DNA of 53,274 nt, taken from Pontiellaceae bacterium (GTDB lineage: Bacteria; Verrucomicrobiota; Kiritimatiellia; Kiritimatiellales; Pontiellaceae). The notes below the pieces were generated by a model. That model did not search any database, was not told the DNA's origin, and saw only the letters and a program-made list of their open reading frames with translations. Positions 18,242 through 26,610 of the stretch are shown here, piece after piece (position 1 is the stretch's first letter; each line of letters starts with the position of its first letter). A program made the position numbers and the translations under genes. The DNA lies in the NCBI GenBank assembly GCA_016937035.1, contig JAFGWS010000110.1, forward strand, positions 1-53,274, read 5' to 3'.

Positions 18242-19644
18242 AGCTCAATGCCGAAATAGTTGACGGCGTTGTTGTAGCTGATGTCTTCGATCATCTGAGC
18301 GAGCAGCGGCATGTCCGCCGGGATTTCGCCGTTTTCGACATCGTTGCCTATGAGATTGCAGAGGATGCGGCGGAAATATTCGTGGCGCGGATAGGATAAA
18401 AAGCTGCGTGAATCGGTGAGCATGCCGACGAAGCGGCTGAGCAGGCCCAGCGCGGAGAGCGCATTCATCTGCTTTTCCATTCCGTTTTTCTGATCCAGGA
18501 ACCACCAGCCGGAGCCAAACTGCATTTTCCCGGGGAAGGAGCCGTCCTGATAGTTTCCGATCATCGTGGCGATCAGTTCGTTGTCGGACGGGTTAATGTT
18601 GTAAAGCACGGTTTTGGCGAGCTGATTGGAGCGGTCGAGGTGGTCGAGCAGCTTGATCAACCCCGGGCCTTGGCGATAGTCGGCGATGGAGTCGAAACCG
18701 ATGTCCGGGCCGGCGGTTTTAAACAGTCGGCTGTTGTTATTACGGAAAACGCCCACGTGGAACTGCTGCGTCCAGCCGCGCTGATGATTCATTTTTCCCA
18801 CGCCCCGGAGGAACGCGAGCTGGAAGGCGTCGGCCTCGCTCAAGGATAGGGCTTTTCCGCTCATGACCTTATTGAAGATGGAGTTGAGCTCCGATGCGGA
18901 AGCTTCTTCAGCGGGGACATAGGCCACTCCGTGATCGGAGAGGCGACAGCCCTGCGCGTGAAAATAGGCGTGGCGCTTGTCGATGGCCTCTAGGAGGGAA
19001 TCAAAGCTGGATATCTTGCTGCCGGTTGCGATCTCGAGTGCGCGGATATAGTCGGCGTACGCTTCCGGATCAGAAAGGTTGGCCGCTTTGTCGGGGCGGA
19101 AGGTCGGCAGGACCTTAATTTCAAAGCCGTCTTCGGCGAGTTTTTGATGGTGCTCCAGCGAATCGATCGGATCGTCGGTGGTACAGACGAGTTTAACGTT
19201 CATTTTACGCATCATGTTGCGTGCGGAGAATTCGGGCGTTCTCAGCTGGGCGGTGCAGTTTTCATAGATTTCTTCAGCGGTGTCGGGGCTGAGTAGTTGG
19301 TCGATCCCAAAATAGCGCTGCAGTTCTAAGTGCGTCCAGTGGTAGAGCGGGTTACGCAATGCCGCAGGCATCGTTTCCGCCCACTTTTGGAACTTTTCTC
19401 GCCAGTCGGCATCGCCGGTGCAGAAGCGTTCAGCGACGCCGTTGGTGCGCATAGCGCGCCATTTATAGTGGTCGCCGCCGAGCCAGACTTCGCCGATATT
19501 TTCGTAGCGCTTGTCGTCTGCAATCTCTTGCGTGGGCAGGTGGCAGTGATAGTCGTAGATCGGCATTTGGGCCGCATGTTCATGGAACAGCGTGCGGGCG
19601 GTTTCGGTCTGTAAGAGAAAGTTTTCGTCCATAAATTTTTTCAT
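18238..19644 (-). CDS. uxaC: Uronate (glucuronate/galacturonate) isomerase
   Basis: Amidohydrolase-superfamily enzyme that interconverts D-glucuronate and fructuronate (or galacturonate and tagaturonate), the first step of hexuronate catabolism. 468 residues, the usual length. The metal-site motif YDYHCHLPTQEIADD lies near the N-terminus, then GDHYKWRAMRTNGV, and C-terminal FHVGVFRNNNSRLF and DIGFDS. The frame is open 21 residues further upstream, but aggag before ATG 19644 and the E. coli UxaC start (MTPFMTEDFLL) support MKKFMDENFLLQTE. No uxuA/uxuB neighbours are present. It fits with nearby GH43, GH31 and esterase genes in use of glucuronic-acid-bearing hemicellulose. Confidence 0.94.
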   Translation of the reverse strand: MKKFMDENFLLQTETARTLFHEHAAQMPIYDYHCHLPTQEIADDKRYENIGEVWLGGDHYKWRAMRTNGVAERFCTGDADWREKFQKWAETMPAALRNPLYHWTHLELQRYFGIDQLLSPDTAEEIYENCTAQLRTPEFSARNMMRKMNVKLVCTTDDPIDSLEHHQKLAEDGFEIKVLPTFRPDKAANLSDPEAYADYIRALEIATGSKISSFDSLLEAIDKRHAYFHAQGCRLSDHGVAYVPAEEASASELNSIFNKVMSGKALSLSEADAFQLAFLRGVGKMNHQRGWTQQFHVGVFRNNNSRLFKTAGPDIGFDSIADYRQGPGLIKLLDHLDRSNQLAKTVLYNINPSDNELIATMIGNYQDGSFPGKMQFGSGWWFLDQKNGMEKQMNALSALGLLSRFVGMLTDSRSFLSYPRHEYFRRILCNLIGNDVENGEIPADMPLLAQMIEDISYNNAVNYFGIEL

Positions 19645-20135
19645 ATCACCACTCCTGTCTGTGTGAGCGCTCTTGGTCGTCTGTTTGGCGACCATGCATT
19701 TAATCATAAAAGAGGGGCGGATGCTATTGATTTGCGCTCACCGCGTCGAATTCTTTCTGCAACTGAAGGGGACACACTAAAGTGTGAACTACGAGCGGGG
19801 AACACACTAAAGTGTGAACTACGAACGAACAAGAACAGGTGCGTTCGTAGTTCAGCCTTTAGGCTGTCTGCTGTGTTTGTAGTTCACACTTTAGTGTGTT
19901 CCCCGTTTGTAGTTCAGCCTTTAGGCTGTCTGGATGAAGCACGCAGGGCTGGGTTTTTAGGTTGGATCTAAATATTAAGATAAAACAAGACCGGACTTGA
20001 TTGATTATTTATGTTAGGTATGTGTTGTTCATGAGGACAGCCTGAAGGCTGGACTGCAAGCGGAATGCGCTGAAGCGTGAACTGCGAACAGGGACGTCTG
20101 AAACTTCGAGTGGTGGAAGTCAAAGGAGTTGGGCC
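19645..20135. other. Non-coding region carrying left REP cluster
   Basis: No gene is supported. REP units fill 19768-19933, and two more decayed units (gacagcctgaaggctgg near 20035 and gcgctgaagcgtgaactg near 20066) lie just upstream of the RAYT gene. Short frames here translate the repeats. Confidence 0.6.
19768..19933. repeat. Left REP cluster of the RAYT element
   Basis: Five units of about 30 bases in mixed orientation: 19768-19796 and 19797-19826 (plus, stem cacact/agtgtg), 19843-19870 (minus, stem agcct/aggct), 19875-19904 (minus, cacact/agtgtg) and 19905-19933 (minus, agcct/aggct). All share the tail gaactacgaac. Both sides of the stem change together between unit types, so pairing is conserved. 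Confidence 0.85.
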
Positions 20136-20738
20136 GTGTATAATTGGCGGAAGATGACTGAGCGGCAGCGGGAAGAAGTGATTTCATTGCGCCGGGCGTG
20201 TCAGGTGCCGTTGCATAGTCCGCCTCATTATGAGGTTCCGGGGCGATGTCGTTATCATTTGAGTGCTGCTAATTATGAACATGCACCCATAATCGGTGCA
20301 TCTTCTGCGCGAATGTCGACGTTTTCGGCCGCGTTGTGCGACCTGTTTTCCGGCGAAATTGTTGATTTGTACGCATGGTGTGTACTTCCAAATCATTGGC
20401 ATGCGCTGGTCGGCACAGAGACGCTTAGTGGATTAATCAAGAGTATTGGAAAACTGCATGGGAGAACTTCGTTTGAGTGGAACGGGCAGGATGGACAACG
20501 AGGACGTCGGTGCTGGTTTTGTTGTGCTGATCGGCGTATCAGATCGGAATCCCATTTTTATGCGGTGCGAAATTATATTCATCATAATCCGGTGAAGCAT
20601 GGATATGTTGACCGATGGGAAGAGTGGCCCTTTTCGAGTGCTGTCGACTTTTTGGAAATGACCGGGAGGGATGAAGCGTTGCGACAGTGGCGCGAGTTTC
20701 CTGTGCTGAATATGGGAGAGAAGTGGGATATTGATTAG
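20136..20738 (+). CDS. REP-associated tyrosine transposase (RAYT, Y1/IS200-like)
   Basis: Single-strand DNA transposase of the TnpA_REP family (200 residues) that recognises and cuts REP palindromes. The HUH motif is PNHWHALV (His87, His89) and the catalytic tyrosine is Tyr147 in RNYIHHNPVKHGYV, followed by the WPFSS family motif at 164-168. The start is GTG 20136 with aaggag 7 bases upstream; ATG 20154 is an alternative. It is flanked on both sides by REP units of one family, as expected for a domesticated RAYT-REP locus. No IS605 TnpB partner or terminal repeats of a mobile IS are seen. The frame is intact, so the protein may be active. Confidence 0.92.
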   Translation: MYNWRKMTERQREEVISLRRACQVPLHSPPHYEVPGRCRYHLSAANYEHAPIIGASSARMSTFSAALCDLFSGEIVDLYAWCVLPNHWHALVGTETLSGLIKSIGKLHGRTSFEWNGQDGQRGRRCWFCCADRRIRSESHFYAVRNYIHHNPVKHGYVDRWEEWPFSSAVDFLEMTGRDEALRQWREFPVLNMGEKWDID

Positions 20739-20747
20739 GCTCGGTGT

Positions 20748-20881
20748 GGGGACAGGCTAAAGCCCGAACTACGAACGGGGGGCACACTAAAGTGTGAACT
20801 ACGAACGGGGGGCACACTAAAGTGTGAACTACGAACGAACAAGAACAGGCGCGTTTGTAGTTCAGCCTTTAGGCTGTCTGG
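20748..20881. repeat. Right REP cluster of the RAYT element
   Basis: Four units: 20748-20776 (stem aggct/agccc, partial), 20777-20806 and 20807-20836 (cacact/agtgtg), and inverted 20853-20881 (agcct/aggct). The segment 20814-20880 matches 19804-19870 of the left cluster with only about two differences, including the spacer gaacaagaacagg. Confidence 0.85.
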
Positions 20882-20988
20882 AAAAATCGGTTGTTTCGGG
20901 TTTATGCGAAGGGGCGGATGGTATAGAGTCCCTGAGTTGGTTTTTTATAGACGATGACCATGTTGCGGGCGGTGAAAGAGAGGTGTTT

Positions 20989-21507
20989 ATGAAGATGAAA
21001 ATGGTGGTGCTGAGTTTGGTTTCGGCGGTGGTGTTTTCCGGGTGTCAGACGATGCAGAGTCAGCGTACAACGCAGGCGCAGAATGCAAATGTCACGCGTT
21101 ATGTCACTGAGCTGGAACGGCGGACGAACAGTAAATTGGAGGCGATGAGCGCTGAAAATGCTCGTTTGCAGCAGCAGGTGCAGCAACTGAGCACGGAGCT
21201 GCGATCGATCAATAGCCAGGTTGCACAGCTCAACAGCAATATGAGTGCGTTGGACGCCCGGCAGAAGAAGGAAATTACGCAGTTGGTAAATGAGGTTAAC
21301 GCTAAGTTGAGGCAGGTGGGAACTTCGTCTTCAAACAGCGGCGGCTCCAGAACGACGGTGTCCGGGCGTCTTCATACGGTGGAGAGCGGACATACCCTCT
21401 CAACGATCGCTCAGGCCTACGGCAGTACGGTGAAAGCCATCATGGAAGCCAACAACCTGAAGAGCGATGTCATTATCGTGGGGCAGAAACTCGTGATTCC
21501 CGATTAG
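20989..21507 (+). CDS. LysM lipoprotein with coiled coil
   Basis: 172-residue outer-membrane or periplasmic lipoprotein. The signal MKMKMVVLSLVSAVV plus FSGC gives lipid-anchor Cys19. Residues about 35-105 are Gln/Leu-rich heptads (ENARLQQQVQQLSTELRS), a likely coiled coil that may trimerise as in YbgF/CpoB-type proteins. A Ser/Gly linker leads to a LysM domain (about 125-172, HTVESGHTLSTIAQAYG, VGQKLVIPD) that should bind peptidoglycan. ATG 20989 is chosen because it gives the lipoprotein signal and has gagagg upstream; the longer open frame begins inside a REP. It lies 81 bases before dnaG on the same strand and may be co-transcribed. Confidence 0.85.
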   Translation: MKMKMVVLSLVSAVVFSGCQTMQSQRTTQAQNANVTRYVTELERRTNSKLEAMSAENARLQQQVQQLSTELRSINSQVAQLNSNMSALDARQKKEITQLVNEVNAKLRQVGTSSSNSGGSRTTVSGRLHTVESGHTLSTIAQAYGSTVKAIMEANNLKSDVIIVGQKLVIPD

Positions 21508-21588
21508 CCTGCTCTTAGGATGTCCTCCGTCGGTTAAAAAATGGTGCGCGGGATTGAGGCGGCGGCGGGAGTGCGCTATTTCTAGAAG

Positions 21589-23424
21589 ATGATTTCCAAG
21601 GAGTCCATAGAAGAGATTCGTTCGCGCTGCGACATTGTCGAAGTGGTGGGGTCGTATCTGCCGCAGTTGCGCCGTCGCGGTTCCACCTATAAATGCAACT
21701 GCCCGTTCCATCAGGAAAAGACGCCTTCGTTCACCGTAAATGATGCCCGCCAGATTTTTCATTGCTTCGGCTGCGGGGCGGGCGGTGATGTATTCCGCTT
21801 TGTAATGGAATATGAAAAGGTTGATTTTGTCACGGCGGTAAGCTTGTTGGCCGAGCGCGTTGGTGTTGAGGTCGTTTATGAGGGCGGCGGAGTACCGGAA
21901 AAGAGCGGAAATAAAGACGTGCTCTTTAAACTCCATTCCGATGCGGCGCTCTTTTATCACCGCCTGCTGACCGACAGTCCAGATGCCGCCGAGGCGCGGC
22001 GTTATCTGGAGGAACGCGATCTCCCGCCCGATGTGGTGAAGGAATTTCAGATTGGTTATGCGCCCAACGATTGGGACGGTCTGCTCAAGCGTGCGCTGAA
22101 AAAGGGGTACGCCGCAGAGCAGCTTGAGGCCGCCGGATTGGTGGTGTCTTCGGAGCGCGCCGGAAAAACGAGCTATTATGACCGCTTCCGCAACCGGATT
22201 ATGTTTCCGATCTGCGACCATATGGGCCGAGTGATCGGTTTCAGCGGTCGGATTATGAATAAGGCCGAAAAGGGCGCAAAGTATGTAAACAGCCCGGAGA
22301 CTCTCCTGTTTAAGAAAAACCGCGTGCTCTTTGCTTTCGATAAGGCGCGCAAGGCGATTGTGGACGCGCGGCAGGCGATCGTGGTGGAGGGGCAGATTGA
22401 TGCCATTCGTTGCCATCAGGCCGGGCTGTCGAACGTGGTGGCCTCGCAGGGAACGGCGTTGACCGAAAACCACGCCCGGCTCATTAAACGCTATGCCGAC
22501 GAGGTCGTGCTGGTGCTCGATGCCGATGCGGCTGGGATTAAGGCGGCGCTCGCCTCCTCGGAAATCTTTATTGCCGCCGAGCTGGCGGTTCGTGTGGTGA
22601 CCCTGCCGCAGGGCGAAGATCCCGATTCGCTCATTCGAAAAGAGGGCGCTGCGGCTCTTAACAGCCGCGTGGCGGAAGCGCCTTCCGCGCTCGATTTTCT
22701 GATCGATGTTTCTCAAAAGCAGGACGATGTCGGAACAGAAGCGGGGCAGATGCGCGCGGTGCAGGCGGTTTTAAACCTTATTGGGCAATGCCGCTCCGCC
22801 GCGCGACGCGATCCAATGATCAATCATGCGGCCGATCGGTTGCACATTTCTCCACAGGCGCTGGAGCAGGACTTGAGGCGTGCTCTTCGTGCGCAGCTGA
22901 AGCACCGTCCAGTGCATGCGTCGGCTTCTGAAGCGGTTCCTCCTCCCAAGCCGCAGAAAACCTATCCTCGTCAGGAGATGGCGCTGCTGGAGCTGCTGGT
23001 TCATCATTATCATGAGGTGCATCCCTTGGTGCAGGAGTTTTTACCGCCTTATCTGCTGACCGATCCAACCTGTAAAAAGCTGGTCGATATCCTGATGCTC
23101 GATCCGCCCGAAACCCTCACCGACGGTTTTCATGAGCACGATGAGGAGACGCAGAAGGTGATTGCTCGAGTGCAGGTGGAGGAGTCGAGGTCGATCGATG
23201 CGGAGACGACTGCCGTGGAACTTGTGCAGCAGTATATCTCAATTTTTTGGAAACGTTACATTGAGTGCGAGCAGGTCGCCTTGGCGCAGCGCACCGAACT
23301 TTCAAATGAGGAGCGTTTTAAAGAAACCACCCGCCTGCGGCATGATCTTCATGCCTTGGCGAAAGGGTGGGATCATGCGCGGCCGATGCTGGAAATGCGC
23401 CTGCATTCCGACGTCGATTTTTAG
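21589..23424 (+). CDS. dnaG: DNA primase
   Basis: Makes RNA primers at the replication fork. 611 residues, the usual length. The N-terminal zinc-binding domain has Cys38, His41, Cys59 and Cys62 (CPFHQEKTPSF, FHCFGCGAGGDV). The catalytic core follows, with TOPRIM motifs VVEGQIDAI (about 266) and LVLDADAAG (about 307). The C-terminal helicase-interacting region is divergent, as usual. MISKESIEEIRSRCDIVEVV is a typical start; the ribosome binding site is weak. No rpoD or rpsU is adjacent, so the classic macromolecular-synthesis operon is not conserved here. Confidence 0.95.
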   Translation: MISKESIEEIRSRCDIVEVVGSYLPQLRRRGSTYKCNCPFHQEKTPSFTVNDARQIFHCFGCGAGGDVFRFVMEYEKVDFVTAVSLLAERVGVEVVYEGGGVPEKSGNKDVLFKLHSDAALFYHRLLTDSPDAAEARRYLEERDLPPDVVKEFQIGYAPNDWDGLLKRALKKGYAAEQLEAAGLVVSSERAGKTSYYDRFRNRIMFPICDHMGRVIGFSGRIMNKAEKGAKYVNSPETLLFKKNRVLFAFDKARKAIVDARQAIVVEGQIDAIRCHQAGLSNVVASQGTALTENHARLIKRYADEVVLVLDADAAGIKAALASSEIFIAAELAVRVVTLPQGEDPDSLIRKEGAAALNSRVAEAPSALDFLIDVSQKQDDVGTEAGQMRAVQAVLNLIGQCRSAARRDPMINHAADRLHISPQALEQDLRRALRAQLKHRPVHASASEAVPPPKPQKTYPRQEMALLELLVHHYHEVHPLVQEFLPPYLLTDPTCKKLVDILMLDPPETLTDGFHEHDEETQKVIARVQVEESRSIDAETTAVELVQQYISIFWKRYIECEQVALAQRTELSNEERFKETTRLRHDLHALAKGWDHARPMLEMRLHSDVDF

Positions 23425-23636
23425 GGTTCAAAATAGGGGAATGAGCATTGGGCCTTGACACTGTTCCCCGAAAATCCGAGGCGCGGAGGCGTAACCGGTA
23501 AGATGGGGAGATTCAAATGTTCGTGACATTCGGCGGGGTGCACTGTTATCTCTGTGGACATATTCGGTAACTGCTTGATTTTGTGTGGGGTTTTATGTCC
23601 CCGATGGCGTTAAGTTGTTTTCATTTTTGTCGTATT

Positions 23637-24197
23637 ATGGATGATGTATCAACCATTCTGAATTCGGATCCGGCCGAGGGCGGGAAGAGCGCGGACGAGC
23701 TGTTTCCGCTGGTGTATAACGAGCTGCGGCGGCTGGCTGGTGCGCGGATGGCCGGCGAGGTTCGGCAGCATACGCTTCAGGCGACCGCGTTGGTGCACGA
23801 GGCCTGGCTGCGGATGGTGCGCGATGAGGACCGCAGTTGGGAAAACCGGGCCAGCTTTTTTTCGGCAGCCTCGCTGGCGATGCGGCGTATTCTGGTTGAG
23901 CACGCCCGACGAAAGGGACGGCAGAAGCGTGGGGGGGCGCAGAAGCGCGTCGATTTGGAAATCACGGATCTGGCCGATTCAGAGCCGGATGAAAAGATTC
24001 TGCTGGTGGAGGATGCGCTGATTCAGCTGGAGCAAGTGCATCCGGAGTGGGCCAAAATTGTGGTGATGAAATATTTCGGCGGCATGACGCAACAGGAAAT
24101 TGCCGAGGCGCTGGGGATCGGCGAGCGGTCGGTGCGGCGCTACTGGACCTTCGCCCGGGCCTGGCTCTACGATCGAATTCGCGCGGAGACGGAATAA
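23637..24197 (+). CDS. ECF sigma factor, TIGR02999 type
   Basis: 186-residue extracytoplasmic-function sigma factor of the group frequent in Planctomycetes, Verrucomicrobia and Acidobacteria. The region 2 segment LFPLVYNELRRLAGARM and the family hallmark LQATALVHEAWLRM are present. Region 4 has MTQQEIAEALGIGERSVRR, a DNA-binding helix-turn-helix. The start MDDVSTILN is chosen over upstream in-frame ATGs because family members begin about here; no good ribosome binding site is seen for any choice. Five bases separate it from the kinase gene, so the two are an operon. No anti-sigma factor is adjacent; the kinase probably controls it. Confidence 0.88.
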   Translation: MDDVSTILNSDPAEGGKSADELFPLVYNELRRLAGARMAGEVRQHTLQATALVHEAWLRMVRDEDRSWENRASFFSAASLAMRRILVEHARRKGRQKRGGAQKRVDLEITDLADSEPDEKILLVEDALIQLEQVHPEWAKIVVMKYFGGMTQQEIAEALGIGERSVRRYWTFARAWLYDRIRAETE

Positions 24198-24202
24198 CTG
24201 CA

Positions 24203-26479
24203 ATGGCTGAGCGGGATCCAATTCAGGTGCGTGCTGATGAAATCTTCTTTTCCGCCTTGGAAATTGAAATCGATACGGAGCGGGACGCTTACATTGAAAA
24301 GGCCTGCGGCTCCGATGCGCGGCTGCGCGAGCGGGTTGATCGATTGCTTTCTGCCGTGAGCGAATCCGAAAAGTTTTTTTCCGAGGCTGCTCCCACGCAG
24401 ATTACGACCGCCGATGTTGTTCGGACCCTCGATGGGCTGGATAAGGTGTTGGAAAAGGCCGGTCGCGTGTTTGAGGAAGAGGACGAGGAAGTCGGTAAAC
24501 AGATTGGACCCTACAAGCTGCTGCGTAAAATCGGCGAGGGCGGTTCCGGGAATGTGTATGTGGCGGAGCAATCGTCTCCGGTTCGGCGCATGGTGGCCTT
24601 TAAAATTATTAAGCGGGGCATGGACACCAAAAGTGTTATCGCGCGTTTTGAGTCAGAGCGCCAAGCGCTGGCAATGATGGACCATCCGAATATTGCTCAC
24701 GTGTATGATGCTGGAAAAACAGAGACCGGCCGGCCCTTTTTTGTGATGGAGTTGGTCTCGGGCATCCCGATCACGCGTTACTGCAATGCCAACCAGCTGG
24801 GGCTGCGTCAGCGTCTGGAGCTTTTTGTTCAGGTCTGCCACGCCGTTCAGCACGCGCACCAGAAGGGGATTATTCATCGCGACATTAAACCCTCTAATGT
24901 TTTAGTGGATCTCCACGAGGGCGGAGCGCGCCCGCGCGTGATCGATTTCGGGATTGCCAAGGCCGTGCATAAAGGGCTGTTGGGCGATGCCGAGGGCTTT
25001 ACGGTGATCGAGCCGTTTGTCGGAACGCCCACGTATATGAGTCCCGAGCAGGCCCAGATGGGCGGCGATGATCTGGATACGCGCAGCGATATCTACAGTC
25101 TGGGGACGCTCCTTTATGAGCTGCTGACCGGACAGACGCCTTTTGATGCCAAGGCGTTGGCGGAGGATGGGGTTGATGCGATGCGCCGCACCTTGATGAA
25201 TCAGGAGCCGATCCGTCCGTCAGTGCGGTTGAAGAATGTGGCCCCGGAATCGAATTCCATGCTCACAACAAAAGGCGGTGTCGCTGAGCTGGAGCGGGCG
25301 CTGAGCGGCGATCTGGACTGGATCGTAATGAAGGCGCTGGAAAAGGACCGCACCCGCCGTTATGAAACCGTTGATGCGTTTTCCACAGATATTTCGCGCT
25401 ACCTCAATTTTGAGCCGGTCACTGCGCGGCCGCCCAGTCGCCGGTATCAATTTCAGAAAATGGTGCGCCGGAATCGGGGTGCGGTTTTTTCTGCGGCTGC
25501 GGTCTTGGCGGTATTGCTGGCCGGGCTGACCGTTTCCAGCTGGCTTTTGGTGCGCGAACGCGTCGCCCGCCGCCGCGCGGTAACCGCAGAGCAGCAGGCC
25601 AAAGCAGCGCGGGAAAGCGAGGCGCAACTGCGTATGGAGGCGGAAGCGCGCGAAGCAATTGCTATGGCGGCGGTGTTGCTGAATCGGGAGCAGTTTGAGG
25701 CGGCGGAACAGCTGGTTTCAGATGTTGAACTGCCCGTAATTAAACCGTCGCTGGAAGCCGGAGCAGTATTTCTGGACCTTGCTGAGTGGAATCTTCAACG
25801 CGGCGAATGGAATACGGCGGCGGCGCATATGCTTAGATTTGCGAGGGCCGTGCAGGTGGATAAATCCGATCTGACCGATGATGCCACGCGCGGGCTGCTG
25901 TGCGTGGCTCCAACGCTGATGGTGGCGGGCGATCAGGAAGAGTGTCGACAGTTTTCCTGGGAGATCATCCGTCGTTTTGGTCAAACCCAGAATCCGATTG
26001 CGGCGGAGCAGGTCATTAAAATGTGCATCACTTTTCCGTGCGACGAAGCCTTGCTGAAAGAAGTGGAACCGTTGGGCGGGATTCTGCGCGAAACGATTTC
26101 AAACTTTCGAGGGAGGACCCAATGGGACATCTATATCCATGCCTGGCGGATGTGGGCCCTCTCGCTGCTGGAGTATCGACTGGGGCATTATGATGAGGCG
26201 GTGTATTGGTCGAGGGGAAACCTCAAATCCGTCGATCAAACGCCTACACGCATAGCGATGAATCATACCCTTCTTGCCTGCTCCCTTTATCGTTTGGGAC
26301 ACGATGACGAAGCGCTCGCCGAGCTTCAGACGGCCGAAAAAATTATAGCGGTCGGCTTGCCGTTGAGGTTGGAGCGCGTGGTCCGTATCGGCAACAACGC
26401 AGAGGGGTATTGGTTTGACTGGGTCAGCGCCTATCTTCTTCTTAACGAAGCGCAACAGATTATTCAGCCGTCGCTCTGA
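24203..26479 (+). CDS. Membrane Ser/Thr protein kinase paired with ECF sigma
   Basis: 758 residues. The N-terminal leader (1-100) has the FFSALEIEIDTERDAYIEKA segment typical of PVC kinases next to this sigma class. The kinase domain is at about 102-370: Gly loop GEGGSGNV, ATP Lys134, catalytic Asp227 in HRDIKPSN, Asp248 in IDFGIAKA, and GTPTYMSPEQ. One membrane segment lies at about 425-447 (SAAAVLAVLLAGLTVSSWLL), then a coiled region and about 300 residues of helical TPR-like sensor, probably outside the membrane. The true start is ATG 24203, five bases after the sigma factor stop; the longer frame overlaps the sigma gene. It probably phosphorylates the sigma factor or a partner in response to an envelope signal. 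This is inferred from family pairing. Confidence 0.9.
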   Translation: MAERDPIQVRADEIFFSALEIEIDTERDAYIEKACGSDARLRERVDRLLSAVSESEKFFSEAAPTQITTADVVRTLDGLDKVLEKAGRVFEEEDEEVGKQIGPYKLLRKIGEGGSGNVYVAEQSSPVRRMVAFKIIKRGMDTKSVIARFESERQALAMMDHPNIAHVYDAGKTETGRPFFVMELVSGIPITRYCNANQLGLRQRLELFVQVCHAVQHAHQKGIIHRDIKPSNVLVDLHEGGARPRVIDFGIAKAVHKGLLGDAEGFTVIEPFVGTPTYMSPEQAQMGGDDLDTRSDIYSLGTLLYELLTGQTPFDAKALAEDGVDAMRRTLMNQEPIRPSVRLKNVAPESNSMLTTKGGVAELERALSGDLDWIVMKALEKDRTRRYETVDAFSTDISRYLNFEPVTARPPSRRYQFQKMVRRNRGAVFSAAAVLAVLLAGLTVSSWLLVRERVARRRAVTAEQQAKAARESEAQLRMEAEAREAIAMAAVLLNREQFEAAEQLVSDVELPVIKPSLEAGAVFLDLAEWNLQRGEWNTAAAHMLRFARAVQVDKSDLTDDATRGLLCVAPTLMVAGDQEECRQFSWEIIRRFGQTQNPIAAEQVIKMCITFPCDEALLKEVEPLGGILRETISNFRGRTQWDIYIHAWRMWALSLLEYRLGHYDEAVYWSRGNLKSVDQTPTRIAMNHTLLACSLYRLGHDDEALAELQTAEKIIAVGLPLRLERVVRIGNNAEGYWFDWVSAYLLLNEAQQIIQPSL

Positions 26480-26610
26480 TCTGCTCAATGGCAGAACGTA
26501 TATTCCGCGTTTTGTGAATTTGTTGGCCGGAAAGTTTTATTTACAGCGCTGGTATGGGCCAGGAGTAGCTCGTTGGTAATTATTCCTGATTGTGTGAGAG
26601 GGAGAAGATA

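Noticed and set aside
19768..19933. CRISPR array
   Set aside because: Units are inverted as well as direct, spacers are absent or identical, and no cas genes are present.
19663..19971. Small frame with repeated short motifs near the REP cluster
   Set aside because: Translation of REP units; the same pattern occurs in other frames of each cluster.
20539..20817. Minus-strand frame with FVVHTLVCPPF-type repeats
   Set aside because: Runs through REPs and the RAYT gene in antisense; repeat-derived.
21400..22716. 438-residue minus-strand frame opposite dnaG
   Set aside because: Antisense to DnaG, whose zinc and TOPRIM motifs are complete.
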